Assembly: GCA_003162615.1 (NCBI GenBank)
Contig: PMNG01000206.1
Span: forward strand, 1 to 10,386
Direction: 5' to 3'
DNA: 10,386 nucleotides
From: Methanothrix sp.
Lineage (GTDB): Archaea; Halobacteriota; Methanosarcinia; Methanotrichales; Methanotrichaceae
Made by a program: the position numbers and the translations under genes. The notes below the pieces were generated by a model. The model ran no database searches and was not told the origin of the DNA. It saw only the letters and a list, made by a program, of their open reading frames with translations. Below are positions 1 through 6,492 of this stretch, piece after piece (position 1 is the first letter of the stretch; each line of letters starts with the position of its first letter).

Positions 1-168
1 ACCCGATAGGGATTGAAACTGTAGCATTGAGACTGCAAATGGTCTGCGAAGGTGCCATGTTGCAGCGAACTTGAAAACCCGATAGGGATTGAAACTTGGC
101 TGGCAAGGCCTGAGAGTATTCCGTATTGGCTAGTTGCAGCGAACTTGAAAACCCGATAGGGATTGAAA
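1..168 (+). CRISPR. CRISPR array, leader-distal end (2 full repeats, 1 cut by the window edge)
   Basis: Two full 36-nt repeats lie at 59-94 and 133-168, and the last 18 nt of a third fills 1-18. The repeat opens with GTTGCAGCGAACTTG and closes with GATAGGGATTGAAA. A following C is present after the first two copies but is G after the last, so the unit may be 37 nt. The spacers are 19-58 (40 nt) and 95-132 (38 nt). In archaeal type I/III systems a repeat ending in ATTGAAAC supplies the 8-nt crRNA 5' handle, so transcription should run left to right and the leader should lie off the left edge. The changed last base and the absence of further repeats after 168 mark this as the trailer end. No cas gene is in the window. 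Neither spacer matches anything I could find in the rest of the window. Confidence 0.95.
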
Positions 169-468
169 GGAGTCAATGTCGAAGAATCGCTCAACGCTCC
201 TCGTTTCTTATATAACTCTTGTTAATCTCATGGGTCTCTTGGTGGCTACCTGCGTTTATTCTCTGCGATGCTGCTCAGGGGCATTGAAATTAGACTATTT
301 TATCATTTTGCTAATATGCTGGCTATTTTCATACACATAAAGAAGTCCAGCCCGAAAAAGTCCGGTCATTGACATTTTCTCGTAAATAAGCAATATGCAG
401 CACAATTACACAACGAAACGGTCATGAATCTTCGGCACTTGCGACCAGCCCGGCTAGGTTCTTAGTTC
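169..468. other. Gene-poor stretch between CRISPR array and HTH gene
   Basis: I see no convincing gene here. Only very short open frames occur on either strand (for example about 26 codons on the minus strand around 290-385) and none has a good ribosome binding site. The stretch could be the CRISPR trailer plus the region downstream of the minus-strand genes. A GGCATTGAAA at about 276-286 resembles the repeat end but has no further repeat match. Confidence 0.5.
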
Positions 469-807
469 TTAATTAGCGACTTGTCGTTTCCGGATAATTC
501 GATCTTTCTGTTCTTCACAACCGAAAAAACGTTTATCCAAATAGATCAACATACGGGTGTCTCCATCGAGGCCAATCTTTTCCGGGTCGTTCCTATTGCT
601 ACCTAATGCCTTGTTGAATTCTGCTCTCCTAATAGAGACTTCTGCTTCTGCATGACCACACTCTAAGGCGTTCCTTAACTGTTTGTCTCGCTGTTTCTTC
701 CGGCAGAAACCTTCAGGCGTAAACCCTACAATCCTCGCTATCTCTTGCTGTGCATAAAGTCGGGCAGCTAGTTCTTGAACCTTCTTATAATCAATTTCCT
801 TTGTCAT
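469..807 (-). CDS. Helix-turn-helix protein resembling phage terminase small subunits
   Basis: This is a 112-aa basic, helical protein. Residues about 8-45 form a homeodomain-like HTH (LAARLYAQQEIARIVGF followed by a basic recognition helix with RKKQRDK). A second helical part ends in GDTRMLIYLDKRFFGC (82-97). The order HTH, helical segment with an A-F/L-x-KAL pattern, and GDTxxLIxxLxxR ending is typical of small HTH proteins annotated as terminase small subunit-like or phBC6A51-type. No large terminase or capsid gene is present, so packaging is not supported and a DNA-binding regulator is equally possible. I start at the ATG at 807 because AGGTGA sits 5 nt before it. A GTG three codons upstream (816) has no better site. 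The Shine-Dalgarno site overlaps the stop of the preceding gene (817-819), so the two genes are probably translationally coupled. Confidence 0.8.
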   Translation of the reverse strand: MTKEIDYKKVQELAARLYAQQEIARIVGFTPEGFCRKKQRDKQLRNALECGHAEAEVSIRRAEFNKALGSNRNDPEKIGLDGDTRMLIYLDKRFFGCEEQKDRIIRKRQVAN

Positions 808-816
808 AATTTTCAC

Positions 817-1245
817 CTAACGTTGGTCAAAAGTCAAATAAATCCGGCCACAGTTTATATCCGTCCTCGGATTCTTCATTCCCTTATCAAGGCCATCGAA
901 TACTGTTTTCCGGACTTTTTCTCTCGGTAACCTAATTGATTGCCCTGCTCGCTCCAGGTCAAGAATCGCGATTAATTCATCATCTTCTGATTCGGTCTCC
1001 TCCGTCGCCCTTGCGCCGGCTTCATCAGCATCTACTGATGCGTCTTCACCCGGATTAAGAATCACGGTCGGTTGGTTCTTTGTCATAGAAAGTCCGGTAT
1101 GCATCTGGACCAACACCGAAGGAGGACGCCCTCGCTTTGTCACAGGTATAAGGTCAATTTCCCCTTCCATGACCTTCTGATCTAGCATACCATTAAGATC
1201 GCCTACATTACAATGCATGGCTCGTGACAAGGCCCGTTTCGACAT
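817..1245 (-). CDS. Winged-helix DNA-binding protein with acidic linker (N-terminus uncertain)
   Basis: This is a 142-aa protein of unknown family. Residues 1-48 look like the second and third helices and the wing of a winged helix (SKRALSRAMHCN, then DLNGMLDQKVMEGEI, then a wing with TKRGRPPSVLV). An acidic, low-complexity linker (66-90) and a small C-terminal part (LIAILDLERAG to RIYLTF) follow. The usual first helix is missing from the annotated start. The same frame stays open 14 codons further upstream and reads LLTKIIGWCPR, a good first helix, before a TGA at 1288-1290. No ATG, GTG or TTG occurs in that extension. A second open frame (1421-1260) overlaps it in the -1 position. The gene may therefore have lost its start to a frameshift near 1270. 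The ATG at 1245 has only a weak GGTG 7 nt ahead. It overlaps the ribosome binding site of the following HTH gene, with which it likely forms an operon. Confidence 0.65.
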   Translation of the reverse strand: MSKRALSRAMHCNVGDLNGMLDQKVMEGEIDLIPVTKRGRPPSVLVQMHTGLSMTKNQPTVILNPGEDASVDADEAGARATEETESEDDELIAILDLERAGQSIRLPREKVRKTVFDGLDKGMKNPRTDINCGRIYLTFDQR

Positions 1246-1331
1246 ACGCGGGCACCAGCCTATAATTTTAGTGAGAAGGCCATAGTATCATGATTAGTCA
1301 TTCGTCGGCCCATGTTTCGCCCTGCTTTATA

Positions 1332-1647
1332 CACATCACCCATGCGGGGGAAAGACAACACCAGCTCGAAACGCTGGCAACGCCGGTATGCAACATGCAA
1401 GTTCGCCCTTAATCCAGCCACTTAGAAAGCCGGGCCGTTTCAGGCTATTAGGTACTTCCTCCGATCTCTGGGCCAATGTGGACAAGTAATTCGGAGGGTC
1501 CTAATTGATTACCAGGCGTTTTATATAATACACCCCATTGGTCCTTATGAAGGTGATCCTCCGGATTCCTGTTCCGAAGTTGGTTACCGTCGTCCGTTGC
1601 AAGCCCGCAGGCGTAGCTCTCGTATTTCCCCCCGCATGGGTGATGTG
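1332..1647. mobile_element. MITE-like 316-bp segment with 22-bp terminal inverted repeats
   Basis: The segment starts with CACATCACCCATGCGGGGG plus AAA (1332-1353) and ends with the reverse complement of the same sequence (1625-1647). The right copy has one extra C. Weaker similarity continues inward for about 30 bp with small gaps. The interior is visibly richer in G and C than the AT-rich DNA around it and holds no transposase gene. No target-site duplication is visible beside the ends (left flank TTATA, right flank CGAAC). This fits a non-autonomous insertion or dispersed archaeal repeat, but a mobility mechanism is inference only. It lies between the origin-like region and the winged-helix gene, whose N-terminus looks damaged on this side. 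Confidence 0.5.
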
Positions 1648-1659
1648 CGAACCAGGTCA

Positions 1660-2056
1660 GGCAAAATAATCGATGGTCCATTGCAAATAATCGATGACCT
1701 AAAATTCATCGTATGGGTTTGCTGCGCTTGGTTTAATCGATGAAATCGATAAATCGGTGAATTTCCGTACTTTTCTCAAGGGGGTGAATAGAGTGATATT
1801 TCTATGTTACTATACTACTATGTAAACATTCAACAGAGTAAAAAATCTGATTCATCGGTTTCATCGTAAGCTGTTAGCGATTCGATGGGGTATATATACT
1901 CAAATGAAATGTTGTTTCATTGACCCCCTTAAGAGAAGTCCCGAAAAACATCGTTTCATCGATTCATCGATTAAACTCATTACCCGATATTGGTATTTTT
2001 TATACGATGATCAAATTGCCATCGATTATTTTGAGAATTCATCGATTATTTCTGGC
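1660..2056. other. Candidate replication origin: two long inverted arms with ATCGAT iterons
   Basis: About 130 bp on the left (1660-1790) reappears, imperfectly and in inverse orientation, on the right (1920-2056), with blocks in the same order. These are AAATAATCGATG twice (1664-1675 and 1685-1696, against 2020-2031 and 2039-2050), TCATCGTAT, GTTTAATCGATGAA, and CTCAAGGGGGT (1776-1786) against ACCCCCTTAAGAG (1923-1935). All pairs share a midpoint near 1855. The central spacer has a TATATATA (1891-1898), more half-sites (TTCATCGGTTTCATCG at 1851-1866) and a 7-bp hairpin AATGAAA/TTTCATT (1903-1921). Iterons beside a replicative ATPase gene are the usual form of a plasmid or viral origin. A compound operator controlling the downstream genes is the main alternative. 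No convincing gene lies within 1682-2072. Confidence 0.6.
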
Positions 2057-2072
2057 TCAATTGATCCAAGTT

Positions 2073-3995
2073 TCAAGCTGTTGTACCGATCTTTATGGGT
2101 GTGTTTTCCCATTGTTTGCGATTTTCTATGTCGGCTCTTGCTGTTTTGGCTTCTTTGTGCAACAGTTGAAGCTTTTCTTCTTTAGAAGGAGGGACCTTGT
2201 GTGCGATTGCGGGATTTTGTTCCGCTTTTTCCGGCGTTTTTTCAAGTGATTCGGGCGTTGGTTGTGTGAACCCGTCTAAGTCTTTTCCCCAATATGTGCT
2301 AAATGGTCCTTCCCAATCTATTTTGTCCTTTTTTGGATCAAGTGGTATGGTTATACTGATGTGTTTAGGGTTTGTGGTCCACTCGATAATTACACCGTTG
2401 GCCCTAAGTGTGGCGGCTGCACGTCGTAACCTCGAACTTAGATAATTTGAGGTATTAGGCCAACCTTTAGGCGGGTGGCTGGGGTCAATGTTTGAATTCC
2501 AGTTTAGTTTATCTAATAGTTCGGTTGCTGTTCCCGAAAAGTCGCTATTAAGTTTAAGTACCGCTCTAGCGATTTGGTCACCTTCAGCAAGATCGATTAG
2601 ACTGTCTTTTAGTGATTTCGTGTACTCATCCATGAACTCACCCGGTTTCCAGGGCAAGGCGGTTTCACAGGCCATAACCCAACGGCAAAAGTCGATCATC
2701 CGAGGCATTCCCTCTTCTCTATCTTTTACTTCTCCATTGGATTCTCTTCTTATTCCCATTGACGTTGCATCAAGGAGTAGACCGAATATACCGGGTTTTA
2801 TTAGATTGAACTGTGCCAATAATGTTTCTTCCTTCTTGCGGTTCTTCTTGCTGATTAATGGGAGGTCGAGGACGATTGTCCGGTCTAATAGGTCGCTCCT
2901 ATATGTTAGTGTGTCTATTCCGTTCATTATACATGGTCGTCGAGCGGAAAATAAGGCTTCTTCTCCATCCGTATATAATGACCGAACAGCGAAAGTTCCT
3001 CCTGTGGATAAGCAACAGAACGAGTCTGCTAGGTGTTCCGGCATTCCACTCAGATTATCCAAGCTGAGTACCTGTTCATTTGATGCTGCTATTGCTAGAT
3101 CTCGTTCTTCTCTAGGTGGTCTCCTTAAGTTCGTGGAGCTTGGGTCCATTGATGACTTGAGTATGACTTGCATGAAGGTTTTACCTGATCCTGGTTCTCC
3201 ATTGAGGTTAAGGAATTCATAAGGACCTTTAGGCCAAAATGCTTGAACCAACCAGGCTATGGTTAAAATCCACGTCTTTTCTTCTTTGGCATTAATGATT
3301 GATCTGAGATCGTCCCAATTTCCGCCCTTTGTTGGTTCTGGTAGTGGTCGTGTTGATTTAGTTCTCTTGAACTTTATAGGTGGTTTATCTATGATCATCC
3401 ATCCTTCTCCGGATACTTCTACAGCTCTCCAGGTGTTATCACCGAGATCAACGTATACCTTATTATCCTTCTCATATGGCCCAACCCGGATATACGTTTC
3501 ATATTCTCGACCATCCATAGCCATTCCCTCAAGCGAAGTCATTGCGTCTTGGAGTGATTGACTTCCTGGTGTCTTTCCTATTGACATGCGAAGTAGGCTA
3601 CCTAACCACAATTTGACGACCTTTGACCTTATTGGGTGGTTCTCTTCATGGTTGTCCACTGGGTAGGTTATGTACGTTTCTTGATCGGGATTATGCCAAA
3701 AACTTGCTCCGGTTTCGTTAGCAAGTCTAACCATAATGTCAGTCATTGATTCCTTGGGCTTGGACGATTCTTCTTTTGGTGTCGGTGTGTTGTCCTTGAT
3801 TAGCTGGCGAACTGTCTTTGCTGTGTACCCTTTGGGTTTGGCGGCGGCAATAAGACATTTAATGAGCGGGTCCCTATCTAGGGGGTCGGTCGCTGCTATT
3901 GTTTCCAAGATTTTTTTGTCTTTGAGTATGCTTACCGGATTAGATTTGATTCTCTTAAGAAGTTGTTTAGCGTTAAGAGGTGCTATTTCTGCCAT
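2073..3995 (-). CDS. SF3/D5-like replicative ATPase of a mobile element
   Basis: This 640-aa protein has the build of phage- and plasmid-borne 'ATP-binding' helicase-like proteins. A beta-rich N-terminal module of about 60-230 (FWHNPDQETYITYPV, VYVDLGDNTWRAVEV, LPEPTKGG) precedes the AAA+-type core. Walker A GEPGSGKT is at 266-273, the Walker B strand VLSLDNLSG at about 309-317 with Asp313, the sensor-like MNGID at 357-361, and an arginine-finger candidate in SDLLDRTIVLDLP at Arg372. A winged-helix-like part (about 485-540) and a charged, Pro/Glu/Lys-rich tail complete it. The likely role is ATP-driven unwinding or loading at the element's origin. No primase active site is visible. I start at the ATG at 3995 because AAGGTG lies 6 nt upstream; the GTG at 4004 is less likely. 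The gene begins 1 nt after the stop of the 74-aa gene and ends at the iteron-rich origin candidate. Confidence 0.85.
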   Translation of the reverse strand: MAEIAPLNAKQLLKRIKSNPVSILKDKKILETIAATDPLDRDPLIKCLIAAAKPKGYTAKTVRQLIKDNTPTPKEESSKPKESMTDIMVRLANETGASFWHNPDQETYITYPVDNHEENHPIRSKVVKLWLGSLLRMSIGKTPGSQSLQDAMTSLEGMAMDGREYETYIRVGPYEKDNKVYVDLGDNTWRAVEVSGEGWMIIDKPPIKFKRTKSTRPLPEPTKGGNWDDLRSIINAKEEKTWILTIAWLVQAFWPKGPYEFLNLNGEPGSGKTFMQVILKSSMDPSSTNLRRPPREERDLAIAASNEQVLSLDNLSGMPEHLADSFCCLSTGGTFAVRSLYTDGEEALFSARRPCIMNGIDTLTYRSDLLDRTIVLDLPLISKKNRKKEETLLAQFNLIKPGIFGLLLDATSMGIRRESNGEVKDREEGMPRMIDFCRWVMACETALPWKPGEFMDEYTKSLKDSLIDLAEGDQIARAVLKLNSDFSGTATELLDKLNWNSNIDPSHPPKGWPNTSNYLSSRLRRAAATLRANGVIIEWTTNPKHISITIPLDPKKDKIDWEGPFSTYWGKDLDGFTQPTPESLEKTPEKAEQNPAIAHKVPPSKEEKLQLLHKEAKTARADIENRKQWENTPIKIGTTA

Positions 3996-3996
3996 T

Positions 3997-4221
3997 TTAA
4001 ACACCTTCGTACTTTCGCATTAGGACAATGTCGTTAACATCGTTAGTAATTGTTCTTCCACTGCGTACCTCAAAGACCAATAGCGGATACTTCAATCCGA
4101 TAAATCTTGCCACAAACGATCTCTTATCAACCTTCTCACAGTACACTATTTCATTCTTTAGAGTCTTTGTTATTGATTCACAAAACTCTTCAGTTACATC
4201 GTTGACGTATACGTTACACAT
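3997..4221 (-). CDS. Hypothetical 74-aa protein upstream of the ATPase gene
   Basis: I do not recognise this protein. It is a compact alpha/beta sequence with no signal peptide or membrane segment. An N-terminal helix (VTEEFCESITKTLKN) is followed by strands (EIVYCEKV, SFVARFIGL, YPLLVFEVRSG) and a basic C-terminus (VLMRKYEGV). The ATG at 4221 is preceded by GTGAT, a partial archaeal Shine-Dalgarno. Its stop is 1 nt before the ATPase ATG, and the ATPase ribosome binding site lies inside its coding end, so translation is probably coupled. That arrangement suggests a small partner or regulator of replication, which is inference from position only. Confidence 0.7.
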   Translation of the reverse strand: MCNVYVNDVTEEFCESITKTLKNEIVYCEKVDKRSFVARFIGLKYPLLVFEVRSGRTITNDVNDIVLMRKYEGV

Positions 4222-4267
4222 TCATATCACACTCGTTTATTCTTCCAAAATCTTCAAATAATTCATG

Positions 4268-4279
4268 TAATAAAAAAAT
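4268..4279 (-). terminator. T-rich terminator after the 53-aa gene
   Basis: On the minus strand a run of seven T (4278-4272) sits about 9 nt beyond the TGA of the 53-aa gene. Archaeal RNA polymerase commonly stops at such runs without a hairpin. It would separate the small-gene operon from the 74-aa/ATPase pair, although no clear TATA box for that pair is visible in the remaining 45 bp. Confidence 0.45.
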
Positions 4280-4286
4280 ATTCAAC

Positions 4287-4448
4287 TCATGCAAATACAA
4301 TGTTTCTTTCTTCCGCTTCTTTTTTCAGGCATTCAATGAATAAATCCTTATTCAAATCGGGAAAAGCAGTTTTCATTGTGTCAAAAAATTCCATCGACTC
4401 ATCCCATTTTCTAGTGGTCTTTTTAACTTTATCTGCTTTAACTGCCAT
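4287..4448 (-). CDS. Small hypothetical protein, 53 aa, charged and helical
   Basis: This is an unrecognised small protein. It has a basic N-terminus (AVKADKVKKTTRKWDE), an aromatic middle (MEFFDTMKTAFPDLNKDLF) and a charged helix (IECLKKEAEERN). No Cys cluster or membrane segment is seen. Two starts are possible. The ATG at 4448 has GGTG 6 nt upstream. An in-frame GTG at 4457 has GGAGATGA 7 nt upstream and would give 56 aa. Its position behind a decayed zinc-knuckle gene and before a T-run suggests it is the last gene of a small-protein cluster. Confidence 0.6.
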   Translation of the reverse strand: MAVKADKVKKTTRKWDESMEFFDTMKTAFPDLNKDLFIECLKKEAEERNIVFA

Positions 4449-4497
4449 AACATACACCGTTATTTCATCTCCTTTATGAAAAAAATTGCCTTGAAGT

Positions 4498-4693
4498 CTA
4501 TACTGAATCTATACCGAACTTCTGGTCTTGTGCTGATATATCTATACAATACTCACAAATCCAAACACCATTAACGAAATATAGCATGTAGCTTCAATCA
4601 TGACAACCACATTGTACACATATACCATTATCAGTTGGTGTTTTTTCTCCGTTGGATCTCTTTCTTCTGAGTGCTATTTTAATTTCCTGGCAT
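4498..4693 (-). pseudogene. Decayed small zinc-knuckle protein (frameshift plus in-frame TGA)
   Basis: A strong ribosome binding site (GAGGTAG, 6 nt before ATG at 4693) is followed by one base too many for the downstream frame. Dropping one base after the ATG gives a reading of about 64 residues: QEIKIALRRKRSNGEK, then NGICVQCGCHD, a TGA at 4594-4596, then SYMLYFVNGVWICEYC and a short tail to TAG at 4498. The two CxxC pairs, CVQC and CEYC, flank the TGA and form a plausible zinc knuckle. With a shift and a stop it reads as a pseudogene. A sequencing error at one place would not explain both lesions. Stop-codon readthrough is an unlikely alternative. Confidence 0.5.
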
Positions 4694-4699
4694 TAATAT

Positions 4700-4840
4700 C
4701 TACCTCAGAAAATATAACGGCATACATATGTTATTATAAATAATGTCATATGCCGAGTTGTCTTTAGCACCTTCGTCGTTATTTCCGGCTTTTCCCGTCA
4801 AGACTTTGTTTTTAATAAAAAAAGATTTCTCTTTTCTCAT
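4700..4840 (-). CDS. Possible 46-aa ORF between the zinc-ribbon gene and the zinc-knuckle remnant
   Basis: The open frame starts at ATG 4840 and ends in a TAG (4700-4702) that overlaps the ribosome binding site of the next gene, which is typical of coupled genes. It reads MRKEKSFFIKNKVLTGKAG and ends NNICMPLYFLR. Against it: no Shine-Dalgarno site precedes the ATG, it contains a run of seven T (4823-4817) that could be the terminator of the preceding gene, and a palindrome (4718-4755) lies within it. It may be no gene at all. Confidence 0.3.
   Translation of the reverse strand: MRKEKSFFIKNKVLTGKAGNNDEGAKDNSAYDIIYNNICMPLYFLR
4718..4755. repeat. 38-bp imperfect palindrome
   Basis: CGGCATA (4718-4724) pairs with TATGCCG (4749-4755), and TTATT-like segments further in also pair, around an AT-rich centre. 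It sits just upstream of the ribosome binding site of the zinc-knuckle remnant, so a transcription factor site or RNA hairpin is possible. Confidence 0.4.
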
Positions 4841-4886
4841 ATATATGCGTTTAATTTCTTGCAATCGACAAGTATCGCCTTATATA

Positions 4887-6032
4887 TTAATAGTTTTTAT
4901 ATTTCCGGCTTCTTAAATATGCCTTGCACCTATCTCTTACGTTTTGGCCGGAAAGTTTTCCATACCTTTCGTTATATCTCTTAATGAACTTGTGTTGTTT
5001 TTCTGTGCTGGCAGACAACTCCTCCATAGTGTAACCCATTTCCCAACAACACCTCTTCATTTTGGCTAATTTTTCATCGTGTTTGCTCCGCGTTCTTATT
5101 ACCAGATCCTCTTTATTTTGTTTGATTCCTCGACCCTTGTATTCCGACGCGGTTCTCCATTTTTTCAACTGTTTAAGATTGGTCGCCGTATCGTTGGGTA
5201 GGTCGGTAAGATTTTTCCCGCTATAATCGTGAGAATCCACGTAGCCAAAAGTCGGCTCTAAGTTTGATAAACCGCATTGTTCACAAAATGCTTCACCGTG
5301 CTCGTCGTACCTCATAATTCCATTACATTCATCGCATTTTTTAACCGCATAGTGCTTCTTTCCATTGTTGTCCTTGCACCTGATCAAAACGGTTTGCCCG
5401 ATCCTGTTTACAATTCCGCCCACAATTTTAGGCTTCGATGGAGGAATTTCTTCCATTTTAGGCCTGCCTTCGGTTCTGGCAAGTGGCATGGCGGCACCTT
5501 CAATACTTGAAAATCTCGGCTCTTTATGCTTAACTTTAACAAATTGCTTTGGCCGTTTTGTAGGCAGTCCCAATACTTTTAGAATTTTTTTATATGCTTT
5601 ATTGGAGTCTGTTACAGTTCGAACAACCTGTTCCACGAACTTCGTTTTGAGTCCTGGATTAATTGATTGATCAACCATTATCTCTGAATTTAACAGTTTA
5701 GTAACTGCTTCGAATATGGCAACCTTGCACTCGTAAGCCCATCCATGCTTTTCAATATCCCTATACTCATCGCATTTTTCATTACTCCAACATCTGGTGT
5801 TTCTATCGCAATCGTGACACAATTGGGCCAATACTTTTTGAGTATCCTGGTCGGCGGCCTTCTCTAATATTGAAGTTAATTGAGTCCTGTACCGATTCAG
5901 AATTTCGTTTAGTAGATGTTCAAAGGATTCAATTTTAATAGCATCTCCTTCAGTTAAAGAGCAAAGCTGATGATGAAGTGAGAGTCGGTTCTGTAACATG
6001 CTCATATATTGATATACTTCTTTCATTTCCAT
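4887..6032 (-). CDS. Protein with N-terminal Cys cluster and TFB-like zinc ribbon
   Basis: I do not recognise the whole protein (381 aa from ATG 6032, 386 aa from GTG 6047; numbering here from the GTG). The N-terminal half is helical and holds a compact Cys cluster C77-x2-C80-x5-C86-x5-C92. A linker rich in Pro and Lys (160-210) follows. A zinc ribbon C238-x2-C241...C255-x2-C258 in the context CDECNGIMRYDEHGEAFCEQCG resembles the N-terminal ribbon of archaeal TFB, with its D-x-x-x-GE-x-x-C-x-x-CG ending. The C-terminal 120 residues are strongly basic and helical and fit nucleic-acid binding. It lacks the cyclin repeats of TFB. A regulator or replication-initiation protein of the element is plausible but unproven. 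GAGGTGA overlaps the GTG and lies 11 nt before the ATG, so the start is uncertain. Confidence 0.75.
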   Translation of the reverse strand: MEMKEVYQYMSMLQNRLSLHHQLCSLTEGDAIKIESFEHLLNEILNRYRTQLTSILEKAADQDTQKVLAQLCHDCDRNTRCWSNEKCDEYRDIEKHGWAYECKVAIFEAVTKLLNSEIMVDQSINPGLKTKFVEQVVRTVTDSNKAYKKILKVLGLPTKRPKQFVKVKHKEPRFSSIEGAAMPLARTEGRPKMEEIPPSKPKIVGGIVNRIGQTVLIRCKDNNGKKHYAVKKCDECNGIMRYDEHGEAFCEQCGLSNLEPTFGYVDSHDYSGKNLTDLPNDTATNLKQLKKWRTASEYKGRGIKQNKEDLVIRTRSKHDEKLAKMKRCCWEMGYTMEELSASTEKQHKFIKRYNERYGKLSGQNVRDRCKAYLRSRKYKNY

Positions 6033-6059
6033 CGGCTTATTCTTCACCTCTTCTTTTCT

Positions 6060-6301
6060 CTATAAGCGAGTCCAACCATACCTGTACCTGGCCAAGCTGA
6101 CTACTAATCCAAGTAAATGAAAAATCACACCTGATAATAAACCTGCACAAAAAGGTAAAACAAAAGAGGTTATCCCGCCCTTGTAGGCGGACCCGATTGT
6201 ATCCAGGCTATTTTTATTATAGTCCACATAGAAAGCCGTGGATAATGTATCCGATATTGGTTTTGTAATCTCTGCAAAAAACTTATTATCCTTAGTCCCA
6301 T
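6060..6301 (-). pseudogene. Small membrane protein, apparently frameshifted at its start
   Basis: A 78-residue open frame (from 6296) reads TKDNKFFAEITKPISDTL, then a hydrophobic segment from about residue 44 to 68 (SFVLPFCAGLLSGVIFHLL and onward), then a basic tail (ARYRYGWTRL). This fits a single membrane span with a positive end. The only well-placed ATG (6301), with GGTG 8 nt upstream, is out of frame by one missing base, and TAG stops precede the frame. The frame has only an internal GTG at 6227, with no ribosome binding site. From the ATG itself a different 43-aa peptide would be made. It lies just downstream of the 55-aa gene and 13 nt before the zinc-ribbon gene's GTG. Confidence 0.5.
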
Positions 6302-6319
6302 ACTAGATGCACCACTATC

Positions 6320-6487
6320 TCATCCTGCTTTTTCTGTGCGTTCAGCTCTAATTGACTTTAGCATGATATCGGCCATTAACTTAATTTGCTCTCTAATTTC
6401 TTTGAGAATGGAAACCTTGTCTCTTGCAGACTCAGCTTTCTTCAGCAGGTCCAGGGCCTCCTCTCTCATCTCTTTGATTTGAGCCAT
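6320..6487 (-). CDS. Small helical protein, 55 aa, probably coiled coil
   Basis: This short gene has clear signals. ATG at 6487 is preceded by AGGATGA at 7-nt spacing and by a TATA box about 45-55 bp upstream. The product is one long amphipathic, highly charged helix (IKEMREEALDLLKKAE, then KVSILKEIREQIKLMADIM) that could self-associate as a coiled coil. It has no Cys and no membrane segment. It is the first gene of the minus-strand group that continues with the membrane-protein remnant and the zinc-ribbon gene. Its function is unknown. Small coiled-coil proteins in such places can be adaptors or DNA-binding partners, but nothing here shows it. Confidence 0.65.
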   Translation of the reverse strand: MAQIKEMREEALDLLKKAESARDKVSILKEIREQIKLMADIMLKSIRAERTEKAG

Positions 6488-6492
6488 TATTT

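Noticed and set aside
276..286. GGCATTGAAA as an extra degenerate CRISPR repeat
   Set aside because: Only ten bases resemble the repeat end; the remaining 26 positions do not match and the distance does not fit the spacing.
353..364. GAAAAAGTCCGG repeated in inverse orientation at 910-921
   Set aside because: A single 12-mer match in 10 kb is close to chance and one copy is within the coding sequence of the winged-helix gene.
1448..1681. 77-aa minus-strand open frame starting inside the iteron region
   Set aside because: Its ATG lies between two iterons with no ribosome binding site, most of it falls inside the MITE-like segment, and an equally long open frame exists on the plus strand (1426-1743). 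Neither looks like a real protein.
2488..3222. 244-codon plus-strand open frame
   Set aside because: It is the antisense shadow of the ATPase gene, which has motifs, a ribosome binding site and the full length.
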